From an uncultured Rubritalea sp. (lineage in GTDB: Bacteria > Verrucomicrobiota > Verrucomicrobiia > Verrucomicrobiales > Akkermansiaceae), in assembly GCA_937923145.1 (NCBI GenBank), contig CALAJT010000002.1, positions 1-55,274 of the forward strand: a DNA stretch of 55,274 nucleotides, given 5' to 3'. Below the pieces are notes generated by a model. It ran no database searches. It saw only the letters and a list, made by a program, of their open reading frames with translations, and was not told the origin of the DNA. This document shows, piece after piece, positions 1-8,592 of this stretch (positions are counted from its first letter, which is position 1; every line of letters starts with the position of its first letter). A program made the translations under genes and the position numbers.

Positions 1-48
1 AATCAGACTAAGATAGGAATCAACGCCCTCGAAAAGGAGCTAGTTTGA
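1..48 (+). CDS. possible 3' end of an upstream gene (partial)
   Basis: The first reading frame is open from base 1 to a TGA at 46-48 and encodes 15 residues (NQTKIGINALEKELV). It could be the C-terminus of a gene that begins outside the window. Nothing in so short a piece identifies a family, and chance openness cannot be excluded. Confidence 0.25.
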   Translation, partial: NQTKIGINALEKELV

Positions 49-147
49 AGCCCATCAAGCGAAAATGCGACACCTTGATGAAGGTGAAAAAATCCTAAAA
101 TCTTGATTCCACTAGTTTGATGAGTTTACAGAAGTTCCCTAAAGTCG

Positions 148-538
148 ATGCCTAGGTCTGATGGTAAATCAGCTCTTAAGCAACACGTGCAAGACTATTT
201 AGATAAAGCACGTGCGTTAGATCGACGCTTAGACAAGATACAGGATGAGTCAGTAAAAGATATCCACGATGTTCTAGACTCTGCAACCCCACTACTTACT
301 AAGAGCGGTTCGAAACATGGTGGATGTAATGAAGGACTTAAGAAAAGCACTACCAGATGACCACGAAGTCCTCACCATCCACGACATGAGCGTAGAAGCC
401 GAACTAGCTACTGATCTCCTCCTAGCAGATGCTAAATCCAGTCTAGACTTCATCATCGTCAAGAATGCTTCCAAACATGCTATAGAGGCAAGGAGGGCCG
501 CTAACGAAGCTCAGAAACTCAATCGTCTAGCCGTCTAG
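148..538 (+). pseudogene. small hypothetical helical protein, apparently frameshifted
   Basis: Two overlapping short frames look like halves of one gene. The first (148-360) starts MPRSDGKSALKQHVQDYLDK and is rich in charged helical residues. The second (317-538) continues in the next frame with MVDVMKDLRKALPDDHEVL and an Ala/Glu-rich helical tail ending NRLAV. A single-base shift near 290-316 would join them into a protein of about 130 residues resembling a small coiled-coil protein. No family is recognised. Alternatives are two separate small ORFs or non-coding sequence. No clear ribosome binding site precedes 148. Confidence 0.3.
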
Positions 539-828
539 CCGCCTAGCCGCACTCTTCTTCCCGCTAGTCACACTAGCGTCCCTCCCTATTTGGAATAAAT
601 GTGCTAGCTAAGCGAGGAACCTTCTGGGTGATAACGATAGGCCGCATCCTAGGAGGCTTTCTGTAGGTGATTTTTGGAAAGAAGGAAAGTTAGTTACCTG
701 TTACCAGTTACCAGTTACCAGTTACCAGTGATGTCGCCTAAAAAAGCTTCATCAACCCCAGCAAATTTGTGTTTATTCTAGCAGATTCGTGGTAAGCGCC
801 GGGGGTATGAACCACAGCGGATTTAAGA
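539..828. other. intergenic region with short tandem repeats, no gene seen
   Basis: This 290-base gap between the hypothetical gene and the convergent polymerase gene contains no convincing ORF. Its only clear structure is the heptamer tandem repeat at 693-727. Confidence 0.5.
693..727. repeat. tandem heptamer repeat, five units of GTTACCA
   Basis: Five consecutive seven-base units read GTTACCT once and then GTTACCA four times. A related GTTATCA pair occurs at about 5744-5758, also in intergenic sequence behind a gene, so this may be a dispersed simple-repeat family of the genome. The function is unknown. Confidence 0.8.
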
Positions 829-2064
829 TCAGTAATTCTCCGTATCCAGATCTGGAATATGAGTAAACGCTATCCGCATATTATCATTATCCAAAGCATC
901 ATGATCACAGCCTAGATGCAGCGAGTTCTTACCAAACCTCTTCTGCAAAGAATCAATTGCCAGATTTAGCTGCTCACGATTCCGCTGTGGTGGAGTGAAG
1001 AGCGAAGGAGTGTAGTTATTCTTCTCTAACAGCTTGTGCAGAGTCACACCTAGTTTCTTGATTGGTTCATTCGGAGTAGGGCGCAAACGCCAGAGTTTGG
1101 CTATGGTTTTAGCTAGAAATAGGCCATCGCTAGTATGGTCAAAATGCACCTCCTGCACCCAGTTATCACTATTGAAATAAGAAATATGAACTACCAGAGC
1201 ACTAGCCAACATATTATAAGAGCGTAGCCGTGTGCCTGCCTTCTGAGTCAGCTTATGTAGCACTGATTCGGCTTTAACAGGTCTCCGTTTATCAGGTGGT
1301 AAAATATGTGAATGTCCTATAGTTCGCTTCTCTGTAGGCAACTCTGGAACATCGTGACCACGTAAATGTAAGTAAAGACGATCCCCCTGAATACCACCCC
1401 AAGCAGTATGAAGTTCCTGCCGAGACGCTGCACACAGCTGCTCTACAGTATGAATTCCACTAGCATGTAAACGTAGCTTCATACTACTCCCCACACCGTG
1501 AATATCAGATAGTTCCATCTCATGCAGCACATGTGGAAGATCTTTCTCTCGGATCATGAAAAATCCATTCGGCTTACGCATCTTAGACGCCATCTTAGCC
1601 AGCCAACGATTCGGAGCCACTCCTATAGAGCAGGTCAGTGCAGGGCTAAATCTTTCCAGCATCCCTTGCTTTATAGTAGCTGCCACTTCCTCTATTTTCT
1701 GCTTCGAGCGCCAGTTCTTAGGTAGCCAAGCCCACATCTCATCGATAGAGAGCACTTCCTCCACATGAATAGCCTGCTCCACCACATCGACTATCGCCTT
1801 ATTAGTCCGAATATAAAGTTCAGGTCGAGCAGGGATGATCTGGATGTCAGGGCATAGCACACGTGCCTCAGCGACACGTGTGCCAGTCTTCACCCCGAAC
1901 AACTTTGCCTCATAGCTAGCAGCTATACAGCACGAACTCTCGGCCATCACAGGCGCCACCCCCACAGGGCGCCCACGAAGCTCTGGCTGATAGTGCTGCT
2001 CCACCGAAGCGAAGTAGGAATCAAAGTCGATAAACAGTGCGTTAAAATTTTCAGAATCAATCAT
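829..2064 (-). CDS. Y-family DNA polymerase (DinB/UmuC-like)
   Basis: This is a predicted error-prone translesion polymerase. The N-terminal palm carries FIDFDSYFASVEQ with metal-binding Asp13, and SIDEM supplies Asp108 and Glu109, so the catalytic triad of the Y family is intact. A helix-hairpin-helix thumb motif (DIHGVGSSMKLRL) lies near residue 195, followed by a little-finger domain that ends about residue 360. The length of 411 residues fits the UmuC/Pol IV range. It stands alone with no UmuD-like partner or ImuA/DnaE2 cassette beside it, so the exact subfamily is uncertain. In related enzymes expression is damage-inducible, but I did not identify a LexA box here. Confidence 0.88.
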   Translation of the reverse strand: MIDSENFNALFIDFDSYFASVEQHYQPELRGRPVGVAPVMAESSCCIAASYEAKLFGVKTGTRVAEARVLCPDIQIIPARPELYIRTNKAIVDVVEQAIHVEEVLSIDEMWAWLPKNWRSKQKIEEVAATIKQGMLERFSPALTCSIGVAPNRWLAKMASKMRKPNGFFMIREKDLPHVLHEMELSDIHGVGSSMKLRLHASGIHTVEQLCAASRQELHTAWGGIQGDRLYLHLRGHDVPELPTEKRTIGHSHILPPDKRRPVKAESVLHKLTQKAGTRLRSYNMLASALVVHISYFNSDNWVQEVHFDHTSDGLFLAKTIAKLWRLRPTPNEPIKKLGVTLHKLLEKNNYTPSLFTPPQRNREQLNLAIDSLQKRFGKNSLHLGCDHDALDNDNMRIAFTHIPDLDTENY

Positions 2065-2220
2065 TTTCTGTGTCTAGTAAGAGTAGTCATATGAACACAT
2101 TTGTGTAAAGTGGAAAGTATTGAATAACTTCTTATCTAAGAAATTCTACATCACTAACGTTGGTAACGAGTAACTTACAGAGAGAAGCCACTAATCAACA
2201 CTGACACCAACACTAACAAT

Positions 2221-2679
2221 ATGAGAAGAATTAAGAGAGCTGGCACAGAAGCCGAAGAGCCAAACCTAGATATATCATCCCTTATCGATGTCTGCTTCCT
2301 TCTCCTCATCTACTTCATCGTCACCAGTATCATTGCCCCTACGGAGAAAGACCTACCGATGACGATACCTAGTGGTCATGGAGAGTTTAATAGTGATAAT
2401 ACTACAGCTCTCATAGGGATAAGAGGGGATGGTGCCATCATTATGAACCCAGGTGATAGTCAAGAAGTGCTTGATACGGATGTAAATGATCGCAAAATCT
2501 CTCAAGTAAGCGAGCGTCTAGCTATGATGCAGTCTATGGCGCAAGCTGGAGGAAGCCATCTTATCGTCCAGATCATCGCTTATGAGGGAGTAGGGCAACA
2601 GCGCTTCATAGATTTCCTAAACTGCCTCCGAGGTCACGGTATTAACAGCGTAATTATTACTGATTTTACTGATGATTAA
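2221..2679 (+). CDS. exbD: ExbD/TolR-family biopolymer transport protein
   Basis: ExbD/TolR proteins are inner-membrane partners of ExbB/TolQ and TonB/TolA and couple proton flow to outer-membrane work. The N-terminal segment NLDISSLIDVCFLLLIYFIV shows the family signature: a membrane helix (about residues 18-42) with the conserved Asp in SLIDV that takes part in proton conduction, followed by a periplasmic domain up to residue 152. No exbB or tonB gene is adjacent, so this is an orphan copy or its partners lie elsewhere. The ATG at 2221 follows an AT-rich leader. Confidence 0.85.
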   Translation: MRRIKRAGTEAEEPNLDISSLIDVCFLLLIYFIVTSIIAPTEKDLPMTIPSGHGEFNSDNTTALIGIRGDGAIIMNPGDSQEVLDTDVNDRKISQVSERLAMMQSMAQAGGSHLIVQIIAYEGVGQQRFIDFLNCLRGHGINSVIITDFTDD

Positions 2680-2690
2680 CACGGGGGCTT

Positions 2691-2831
2691 CTACCTTCTT
2701 TCTACAAGCGCAGTCTCCTGAAGGGAGTAAATGCGCAAAGCCTTAGATTTTGGGTAATCAATATTGCGTTGTTGTAAATTATAGCGAGCCAGTAATTTAT
2801 TTAACGATCTAATGTGATTACGACGTTCCAT
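2691..2831 (-). CDS. possible small basic protein (46 aa) or gene remnant
   Basis: The minus strand holds an open frame that extends further upstream without a start codon. Its first ATG gives a 46-residue Arg/Asn-rich peptide starting MERRNHIRSLNKLLARYN and ending ETALVERR. The composition looks protein-like, and the frame stays open for another 24 codons upstream of the ATG, which suggests a truncated relic. No family is recognised. It lies between exbD and a small membrane protein, both on the other strand. Confidence 0.25.
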   Translation of the reverse strand: MERRNHIRSLNKLLARYNLQQRNIDYPKSKALRIYSLQETALVERR

Positions 2832-2915
2832 ATTGTAATGACCTAATCTATCTTGGGCATGCTGGTAATCTGATTTTAGTTTATTAATTTTCTATTATAT
2901 GCTTTGTATTAGACA

Positions 2916-3236
2916 ATGCCTGAATACTTCATAAACCTATTACCAAACCTAATCATGACTATGGTATTTACCGTTATATTAGTAGTGATGACAAAATGGT
3001 TTTGGGTGTTACTTTGTGTGATCTGTGCCTATCTGCCTTCAAATAGAAAACCCTCAAAGCTCTGGCATTGCATAGTTATTGGAATACCGGCAATGACTGC
3101 GGTGTTTTTATTACGAGATCATTCGTTCTATTACTGGTTGAATATAGTAGCTGTTTGCAGCTACATTTTTCTCTTGCATTGCCAATTCGCAAAACAGTTA
3201 AAGAGCCTACCTACTAATGATAAGTTTTTAGAATAA
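2916..3236 (+). CDS. small hypothetical integral membrane protein
   Basis: The product is 106 residues with about four hydrophobic helices (roughly residues 8-28, 29-42, 50-64 and 70-90), interrupted by short basic loops such as SNRKPSK. No catalytic motif or known family is recognised. It converges on lysS with only 8 bases between the two stop codons. Membrane location is the only firm inference. Confidence 0.5.
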   Translation: MPEYFINLLPNLIMTMVFTVILVVMTKWFWVLLCVICAYLPSNRKPSKLWHCIVIGIPAMTAVFLLRDHSFYYWLNIVAVCSYIFLLHCQFAKQLKSLPTNDKFLE

Positions 3237-3244
3237 ATTAAAAA

Positions 3245-4729
3245 CTAATCCTTACTCTTCAACTGCGGAAACAACACCACGTCTCTGATCGTAGGGGCGC
3301 CGAGTAGCATCATGATCAGGCGATCAATACCGATGCCGATACCGCCAGCAGGGGGCATGCCACTTTCCATTGTCTCTACGAAGTCGTGATCGATATTCTG
3401 AGTCTCTCCACCAGCTTGCTCTTCAAAGCGCTGACGCTGAAGGATCGGGTCGTTAAGCTCTGAATAGCCAGGTGAGATTTCTTGTCCGTTGATGATGAGT
3501 TCGTAGACATCGATCACGTCTGGATTCTCTGGGTTGAGTTTAGCGAGTGGGATGAGTTCCTTAGAAACGTGAGTCACGAAGCATGGGTCGAATGAGTGTT
3601 CTTCAACGAGCTTTTCAAATACCTGCTGAGTGATCTCGTAGTCTTCCATATTCTCAGAAATCTCTACCCCGAGATCCTTGCACTTCGCACGGTGTTGTTC
3701 TTCTGTTAGCTCGAACCAGTTGTCGCCAGCTACCTCTTTGATCAGGTCATGATATGGCTTGCGCTTCCATGGGCGGTTGAGGTTGATGGTGCGGATGACA
3801 TTACCTTCTTCATCCTTATGCTCGATATCGAGTGTGCCGCAGAATTTCTCTGCTAGGTGACAGGTCATTTCCTCTACGAGGTCAGCCATCTGCTCGAAAT
3901 CTGAAAACGCCCAGTATGCTTCAAGCATAGTGAACTCAGGATTATGCCTGCGAGAGATACCTTCATTACGGAAGTTTCTATTCAATTCAAAAATCTTAGT
4001 AAAGCCACCACAGAGCAGTCTCTTGAGGTGAAGCTCAGGTGCGATACGGAGTGTTAGCGGCATGTTGAGAGCATTATGATGCGTCTCAAATGGCTTCGCA
4101 GCAGCACCACCAGCGATGCTGTGGAGCATTGGCGTTTCCACCTCAAGGAAGCCACGCTCTTGCAGGAAATTACGCATTTCAGCCACCATCTGTGAACGCT
4201 TCACGAAGAGCTCAGCGCTAGCTTGGTTCGACATCAGATCGAGGTGACGCTTGCGATACTTAGTCTCACGATCAGAAACTCCATGATACTTATCAGGCAT
4301 TGGGCGGAGAGCTTTGGAGAGAACTGTTAGCTTTACTACTTTGACCGATGGCTCGCCTTTACCTGTGGTAAAAGTCTCACCTTCGATACCGACCCAGTCA
4401 CCCAGATCCATTAGCTTCCATGCTTTCCAGTCTAGCTCGCTGAGTCCTTTTTGATTGAGGTAGCCTTGGATACGTCCGTGGACATCTCCGATAGTGAAGA
4501 ACACGCTTTTACCCATGTCGCGGATAGCGAGTAGTCTACCGGCTAAAGTAACTGGCTTATCGTTCTCGAAATTTTCTTTTAGCTCACCTGGAGTGATAGT
4601 AACAGGGAATTTGGCCCCATAGGGATCGATGCCTAGCTCTCGTAGCTGGTGCATTTTCTCGGTACGAACAGCGATGAGTTCTTGTTCAGTTGATTGCGGC
4701 TGTTCTGGTGTGTCAGTAGGATTGCTCAT
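3245..4729 (-). CDS. lysS: lysyl-tRNA synthetase, class II
   Basis: This enzyme charges tRNA-Lys with lysine for translation. The N-terminal half has the OB-fold anticodon-binding domain (AGRLLAIRDMGKSVFF). The class II catalytic core follows, with motif 2 FRNEGISRRHNPEFTMLE and motif 3 GIGIGIDRLIMMLLGA near the C-terminus. The length of 494 residues is normal for bacterial LysS. The first ATG (MSNPTDTPEQPQ) gives the usual short, disordered N-terminal extension. It is transcribed alone. The matching tRNA-Lys(UUU) gene lies at 40700-40772. Confidence 0.97.
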   Translation of the reverse strand: MSNPTDTPEQPQSTEQELIAVRTEKMHQLRELGIDPYGAKFPVTITPGELKENFENDKPVTLAGRLLAIRDMGKSVFFTIGDVHGRIQGYLNQKGLSELDWKAWKLMDLGDWVGIEGETFTTGKGEPSVKVVKLTVLSKALRPMPDKYHGVSDRETKYRKRHLDLMSNQASAELFVKRSQMVAEMRNFLQERGFLEVETPMLHSIAGGAAAKPFETHHNALNMPLTLRIAPELHLKRLLCGGFTKIFELNRNFRNEGISRRHNPEFTMLEAYWAFSDFEQMADLVEEMTCHLAEKFCGTLDIEHKDEEGNVIRTINLNRPWKRKPYHDLIKEVAGDNWFELTEEQHRAKCKDLGVEISENMEDYEITQQVFEKLVEEHSFDPCFVTHVSKELIPLAKLNPENPDVIDVYELIINGQEISPGYSELNDPILQRQRFEEQAGGETQNIDHDFVETMESGMPPAGGIGIGIDRLIMMLLGAPTIRDVVLFPQLKSKD

Positions 4730-5035
4730 GGTATGGAATTCTTTTGCTTAGAAGGGCGGAGATTAATGATGTTTGGTCAATTTGCAATAGAAGATATAGT
4801 GAAAATACTTTTATTGAGCATGTCGTTCATTTAAGTCCACTAAATTATATGTTTTTGCCTTTAGATGAAGTAAGTAAAATCTCATTTTGTAAATATTAAT
4901 TGACTATCAAGTAGTTTTTAATTAAATGAAATTTTACCATGTGAAAACATCACATAATTTACTTTACACTAACTAGGCTTCGATCATCAGCCTCCTGATC
5001 AGGATAAAGAGCCATTCACCCCCCTTGATAATACT
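4730..5035. other. AT-rich intergenic region between lysS and a PEP-CTERM gene
   Basis: The 306 bases between the divergent lysS and PEP-CTERM genes are AT-rich and should hold both promoters. I see no ORF, repeat or convincing operator. Confidence 0.4.
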
Positions 5036-5710
5036 ATGAAAAATACAATTCTTACCCTAACTTCTGCAGCTACTTTGACAGCTTCAGTAAGTGCTCAGAC
5101 TCTCTACAGTAATAATGACAGCTCAATGTCAGCATCTAATTTCATTTTTCATAAAAATGTTACATCGGCAAATGGTAGCTCTCCTGCACAATCAATTAAT
5201 TCCATAGCTAGTGGTGGAAACTCTGGGTCATACTTAAATGTTACTCAGAGTTGGACAACTGCGGCTGAATCTTCATCATCTACGTTTAATTATTATGACA
5301 GAGTAGGCTGGACATTTGATCCATCTATTGCAGGTCTCGCAGCAGGCACTGTGCTTAGTTTCAGAGCATCAGTAGATGCCCTTGATGACCCTTCAAATCA
5401 TGGCACAGGTGTATATGCAAGACAAGCAGGTAGGACTTATCGCGCTTTTTATGATTCTAGGTCGCAAAACGTGTGGACTAATATAGGTGGAACAGACAGA
5501 GACACGGGTCTTACCTCAGATGGTGGTATCATCCAATTTGGTCTGGTTACAGCAAACGGACAACTTAATAATTCCTCATCCCCAATCTCAGTAAAGCGTT
5601 CATCAGGATATGATAACATGGGTGTTTCACTCGTAGTCGTGCCAGAACCATCAAGCACAGCTCTTATTGGTCTGGGTGCTATCGGACTTATTGCTCGTCG
5701 TAAGAGATAA
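5036..5710 (+). CDS. PEP-CTERM sorting domain protein
   Basis: This is a predicted exported surface protein. It has an N-terminal signal peptide (MKNTILTLTSAATLTASVSAQ), a Ser/Thr/Asn-rich body resembling a beta-rich domain, and a C-terminal VVPEPSSTALIGLGAIGLIARRKR tail. That tail, a PEP motif followed by a hydrophobic helix and an Arg-rich end, is the recognition signal of exosortase/EpsH systems, which in Verrucomicrobiota accompany exopolysaccharide production. The function of the body is unknown. A strong hairpin terminator follows at 5767-5796. Confidence 0.88.
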   Translation: MKNTILTLTSAATLTASVSAQTLYSNNDSSMSASNFIFHKNVTSANGSSPAQSINSIASGGNSGSYLNVTQSWTTAAESSSSTFNYYDRVGWTFDPSIAGLAAGTVLSFRASVDALDDPSNHGTGVYARQAGRTYRAFYDSRSQNVWTNIGGTDRDTGLTSDGGIIQFGLVTANGQLNNSSSPISVKRSSGYDNMGVSLVVVPEPSSTALIGLGAIGLIARRKR

Positions 5711-5766
5711 TTTGCTCAGCAAATTAGTTATCAGATAATCGTCATCGGTTATCAGTTATCACTTTT

Positions 5767-5796
5767 AAACCCGTTTCGGTTTTCCGAGGCGGGTTT
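5767..5796 (+). terminator. intrinsic terminator of the PEP-CTERM gene
   Basis: AAACCCG pairs with CGGGTTT and an inner TCGG pairs with CCGA around a TTTT loop, and a T-rich stretch follows. It lies 56 bases after the stop codon of the PEP-CTERM gene. Confidence 0.75.
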
Positions 5797-5918
5797 CTGG
5801 TTTCTGGGAGTGCAGTTATCTACAGGGCTAACTCACTTTGGATAGTATGATTTGCGGTTTATTTAGTATCTGTGAACTCTCTTGGAGCTTTCCTAAGAAG
5901 CAGCTAATAAATGAATAG

Positions 5919-6215
5919 TGGAGTCCTGAACAAATAGATGGAGAGCTTATAGAGCTGATAATAAAACGGTTGAAGCAGTTAGTTTTGCACTGCTCAGACC
6001 CCTTGCTCCTACTTGCAGTAGAGTTAAAACCCTCACATACGATAATAGAAAAGAGTTAGCTAAGTAACTCTTCATAGATGATATTTTATAATCTCAAGAT
6101 TATTTCGCGCATCCATACTTCTCCTGGGAAAGAGGGCTTAGTGAGAATACCAATGGCTTGATTAAGGCAATACTTCCCCAAACGAACTGACTGTGCCAAG
6201 ACTTTGCCAAACTAG
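5919..6215 (+). pseudogene. remnant of an IS30-family transposase
   Basis: Translating all three plus frames reveals scattered blocks in the order of an IS30 transposase. They are WSPEQIDGEL at 5919, then KTLTYDNRKELAK at about 6023 (the catalytic DNGKEF-type block), then YFAHPYFSWERGLSENTNGL at about 6100, then QYFPKRTD after a further frameshift at about 6170. Stops and frameshifts separate the blocks and much of the core is deleted, so it is not functional. No terminal inverted repeats were found. The end touches the stop codon of the convergent exonuclease gene. Confidence 0.75.
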
Positions 6216-6811
6216 TTAGACTTGCTCTTTCTCCATGCCGAAGTATCGAGCTTGAGTAGAATTGAAAGAGGGGACTGCTCTAGTTCGAAATCAGTAATGA
6301 TTTGTCTTAATAGCACAATAGATGCGACAGCATCATAGAGTGCGTCATGCCAAGTCTTGCTTGGAACAATATCATCAATCTGTGTTGTTAGTCTTAATGA
6401 TTCACAAACATTACTAAGTGAATGATTTTCAAGTTCAGGATATACTGCCCTTGAGAGTTGAAGTGTGTCTACCCATGGACCAAATCCATGTCCAGGAAAT
6501 GCTTGTAGGAACCGTTTTTCTGTCCCGTGACCATGTGCGACTACTGCACATCCTGAGAGTCGACTTTTAATCTCTGGCCAGAGGAGCATCAGCTTAGGAG
6601 CATCAGCTAGATCTTCTTTGGTTATGCCATGGACTTTCTGAGCAGCCCAAGTGATCGGTTTATCAGTGTAGATATAGGATTCCCATGCATTTACATTTCC
6701 CCTATCAGGGAAGATGGTGGCTGCACCTATCTGGATAGGAGCATCAGTCTTGCCTGTAGCAGTGCCAGCAGACTCGAAGTCTAGCGCTGTGAATGTTATA
6801 TTCTTTATCAA
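6212..6811 (-). CDS. DEDD-type 3'-5' exonuclease (DnaQ/epsilon-like)
   Basis: This is a predicted DNA or RNA 3'-5' exonuclease of the DnaQ superfamily. Exo I is TALDFESAG (Asp/Glu pair). Exo II lies around VVAHGHGTEKRFLQA, where the usual H-N-x-x-F-D reads somewhat differently. Exo III is DALYDAVASIVLL. The motif AQKVHGITKEDLADAP is typical of the family. The length of 199 residues matches stand-alone epsilon-like exonucleases. The gene immediately downstream of 6823-7341 starts 11 bases after it, so the two are probably cotranscribed. Confidence 0.8.
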   Translation of the reverse strand: MIKNITFTALDFESAGTATGKTDAPIQIGAATIFPDRGNVNAWESYIYTDKPITWAAQKVHGITKEDLADAPKLMLLWPEIKSRLSGCAVVAHGHGTEKRFLQAFPGHGFGPWVDTLQLSRAVYPELENHSLSNVCESLRLTTQIDDIVPSKTWHDALYDAVASIVLLRQIITDFELEQSPLSILLKLDTSAWRKSKSN

Positions 6812-6822
6812 GGAACTTTCTG

Positions 6823-7341
6823 TTATTTAATGCTAAATTTGCGGCCACGGTTTTCTCTCCATGCTTTTTTCACTGAGTTGAAAAGCTGGTCAAGATCACT
6901 TTTTCCATAGAGGCGATACTCAATAGTTTTAGCATGAGTAGTGAGAGGGTTCTGCTTTTCTACTAGAGTGTTTGTATCGACACCAGCTCTGCTACCGCCT
7001 TGCTCGATGATGTCTTTACCTCTGTCGAGCAGGTTTTTAGCGATATTAGACTTTGTATTTTCACCGATCATTTCGATCGCATAAAATCTGGCAAGAGCAG
7101 TTCCGTCAGTGTCTACTACTACTTCATAAACCATGAAACTACCGTTCACCACGTATGAATGCATACTAACAGAAGTAATGCGATTCAGAGCGACCAAGTA
7201 ATCTCCACCAGGTAGTGAGGCTTCCCAGAATCTGAGCTTGGTCTGAACGTCTGTGTTGTCGTTTTTTTTATTATTGTTTTGAGCAGTGACTAGGGGAGCT
7301 AGTGTGATGAGCGCAACGAGTGCAATGATTATTCTTTTCAT
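6823..7341 (-). CDS. hypothetical secreted protein
   Basis: A clear signal peptide (MKRIIIALVALITLAPLVTAQ, cleavage near TAQ-N) precedes a mature domain of about 150 residues with mixed alpha/beta character and no cysteine. No family is recognised. It is followed by the exonuclease gene on the same strand with an 11-base gap. Export to the periplasm is the main inference. Confidence 0.6.
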   Translation of the reverse strand: MKRIIIALVALITLAPLVTAQNNNKKNDNTDVQTKLRFWEASLPGGDYLVALNRITSVSMHSYVVNGSFMVYEVVVDTDGTALARFYAIEMIGENTKSNIAKNLLDRGKDIIEQGGSRAGVDTNTLVEKQNPLTTHAKTIEYRLYGKSDLDQLFNSVKKAWRENRGRKFSIK

Positions 7342-7467
7342 GGTGATGTCATTATTGAGTAGATTCTAAAGTTTCTTAAAGATGAAACTATCTATGGTTA
7401 CAATAGTTTCACTAGATTCGTCAAAACCTAGATTGCATGATTGAAAAAAAAATGCTTTTTTAGTTCT

Positions 7468-7920
7468 ATGCCAAAGTTCAGACCAAACGTAGCTGCGCTC
7501 ATTGTAAATAGAAAGGGAGAAATTCTTGTCTGTGAGAGAATCAATCATAAAGGCTCGTGGCAGTTTCCACAGGGAGGCGTAGATAAGGGCGAAACTAAGC
7601 TAGAGGCTCTGGAGCGCGAAGTCTGCGAAGAAGTAGGACTCTCAGCTAGTGACTATAAAGTGATAGAACACAGGGATAAGTACTTTTACTTTTACCCAGC
7701 GCGCATCAGGGCAAAGAAAAAATGGGATGGTCAGGAGCAAACCTATTTTCTCTGTAAGCTTAAGAAGAGAGCTAAGGAAGTGGATCTAGGAAAGAATAAT
7801 CCTGAGTTCTGTAACTTTGATTGGGTCAAGCCTGAGAACTTTGAGGCAGAATGGCTCCCTGATTTTAAAATTGAGGTCTACCGCGAGGTGATGCATGACT
7901 TCTTTGATATTAAATTATGA
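7468..7920 (+). CDS. rppH: RNA pyrophosphohydrolase (Nudix, RppH-like)
   Basis: RppH removes pyrophosphate from triphosphorylated mRNA 5' ends and so triggers decay by RNases. The start MPKFRPNVAALIVN matches the RppH N-terminus (usually YRPNVGIVL), so I chose the ATG at 7468 over a TTG nine codons upstream. The hallmark WQFPQGGVDKGET runs into a complete Nudix box with REVCEEVGL (residues about 36-58). The C-terminal KKWDGQEQTYFLCKL block is also characteristic. The length of 150 residues is slightly short but complete. Confidence 0.9.
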   Translation: MPKFRPNVAALIVNRKGEILVCERINHKGSWQFPQGGVDKGETKLEALEREVCEEVGLSASDYKVIEHRDKYFYFYPARIRAKKKWDGQEQTYFLCKLKKRAKEVDLGKNNPEFCNFDWVKPENFEAEWLPDFKIEVYREVMHDFFDIKL

Positions 7921-8020
7921 TGGAAAGGGTGGGTGAAAATCGTACTGAGTATATTCAAAAATAGTCATGATCGATGAAAACATTTGCGCACATCAAAAAA
8001 TGGTGTAAATAATTCCTCAT

Positions 8021-8461
8021 ATGAGAATTAAAAGAATGAAAATATTTTTGGGTGCTATTGCATTTGGTTTCTTAGGCTGTGCTTCTGCAATAGCAGACGA
8101 GGAAGATGATAAGGACAAAACACCAATGGCTAAAGAGATGAAGACTGTAAGCGAGAAGCTTAAATCTCTCCGTAAGATAGATAAAACTGATTATGCCGCT
8201 GCAGCTACAGCTGTCAGAGAAGCGAATGCTGCATTACTTAGATCTATGGCATATGTCCCAGCTCTGGTGAAAGATATGCCAGAAGGTGATGAGAAGACCA
8301 TCGCAGTTGCAGATGCAGGCAGACTCTTGGGGCTTAACTATGCAGTTCTTTGCGAACTGGAGATAGCCTACCTCAAAAAGGACGATGCTCTAATCAAAGA
8401 CCTCGCCAAGAAGTGGAAAAAACTCAAAAAAGAAGGGCATAAGAAATACGAGGACGACTAA
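8021..8461 (+). CDS. hypothetical secreted helical protein
   Basis: The product is 146 residues with a signal peptide (about residues 1-25, IFLGAIAFGFLGCASAIA) and a Lys/Glu/Ala-rich helical mature part resembling cytochrome b562-like four-helix bundles, though without clear heme ligands. The Cys in FLGC makes a lipoprotein possible, but the lipobox is weak. An inner ATG at 8036 (MKIFLG) is an alternative start. A terminator follows at 8497-8526. Confidence 0.55.
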   Translation: MRIKRMKIFLGAIAFGFLGCASAIADEEDDKDKTPMAKEMKTVSEKLKSLRKIDKTDYAAAATAVREANAALLRSMAYVPALVKDMPEGDEKTIAVADAGRLLGLNYAVLCELEIAYLKKDDALIKDLAKKWKKLKKEGHKKYEDD

Positions 8462-8496
8462 TTGCCGTCTCAACATTAGATTTATTTAACTTATTC

Positions 8497-8526
8497 AAAC
8501 TCGGATTTAAATATCCGAGTTTTTTT
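8497..8526 (+). terminator. intrinsic terminator
   Basis: AAACTCGGAT pairs with ATCCGAGTTT around a TTAAAT loop and runs into seven T residues. It lies 36 bases after the hypothetical secreted gene. Confidence 0.85.
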
Positions 8527-8592
8527 ATTTAGATTATTAATTATTTAAAAAATATTGACTACTTAGCTTAAGGGTTATAAAAAATAATTATT

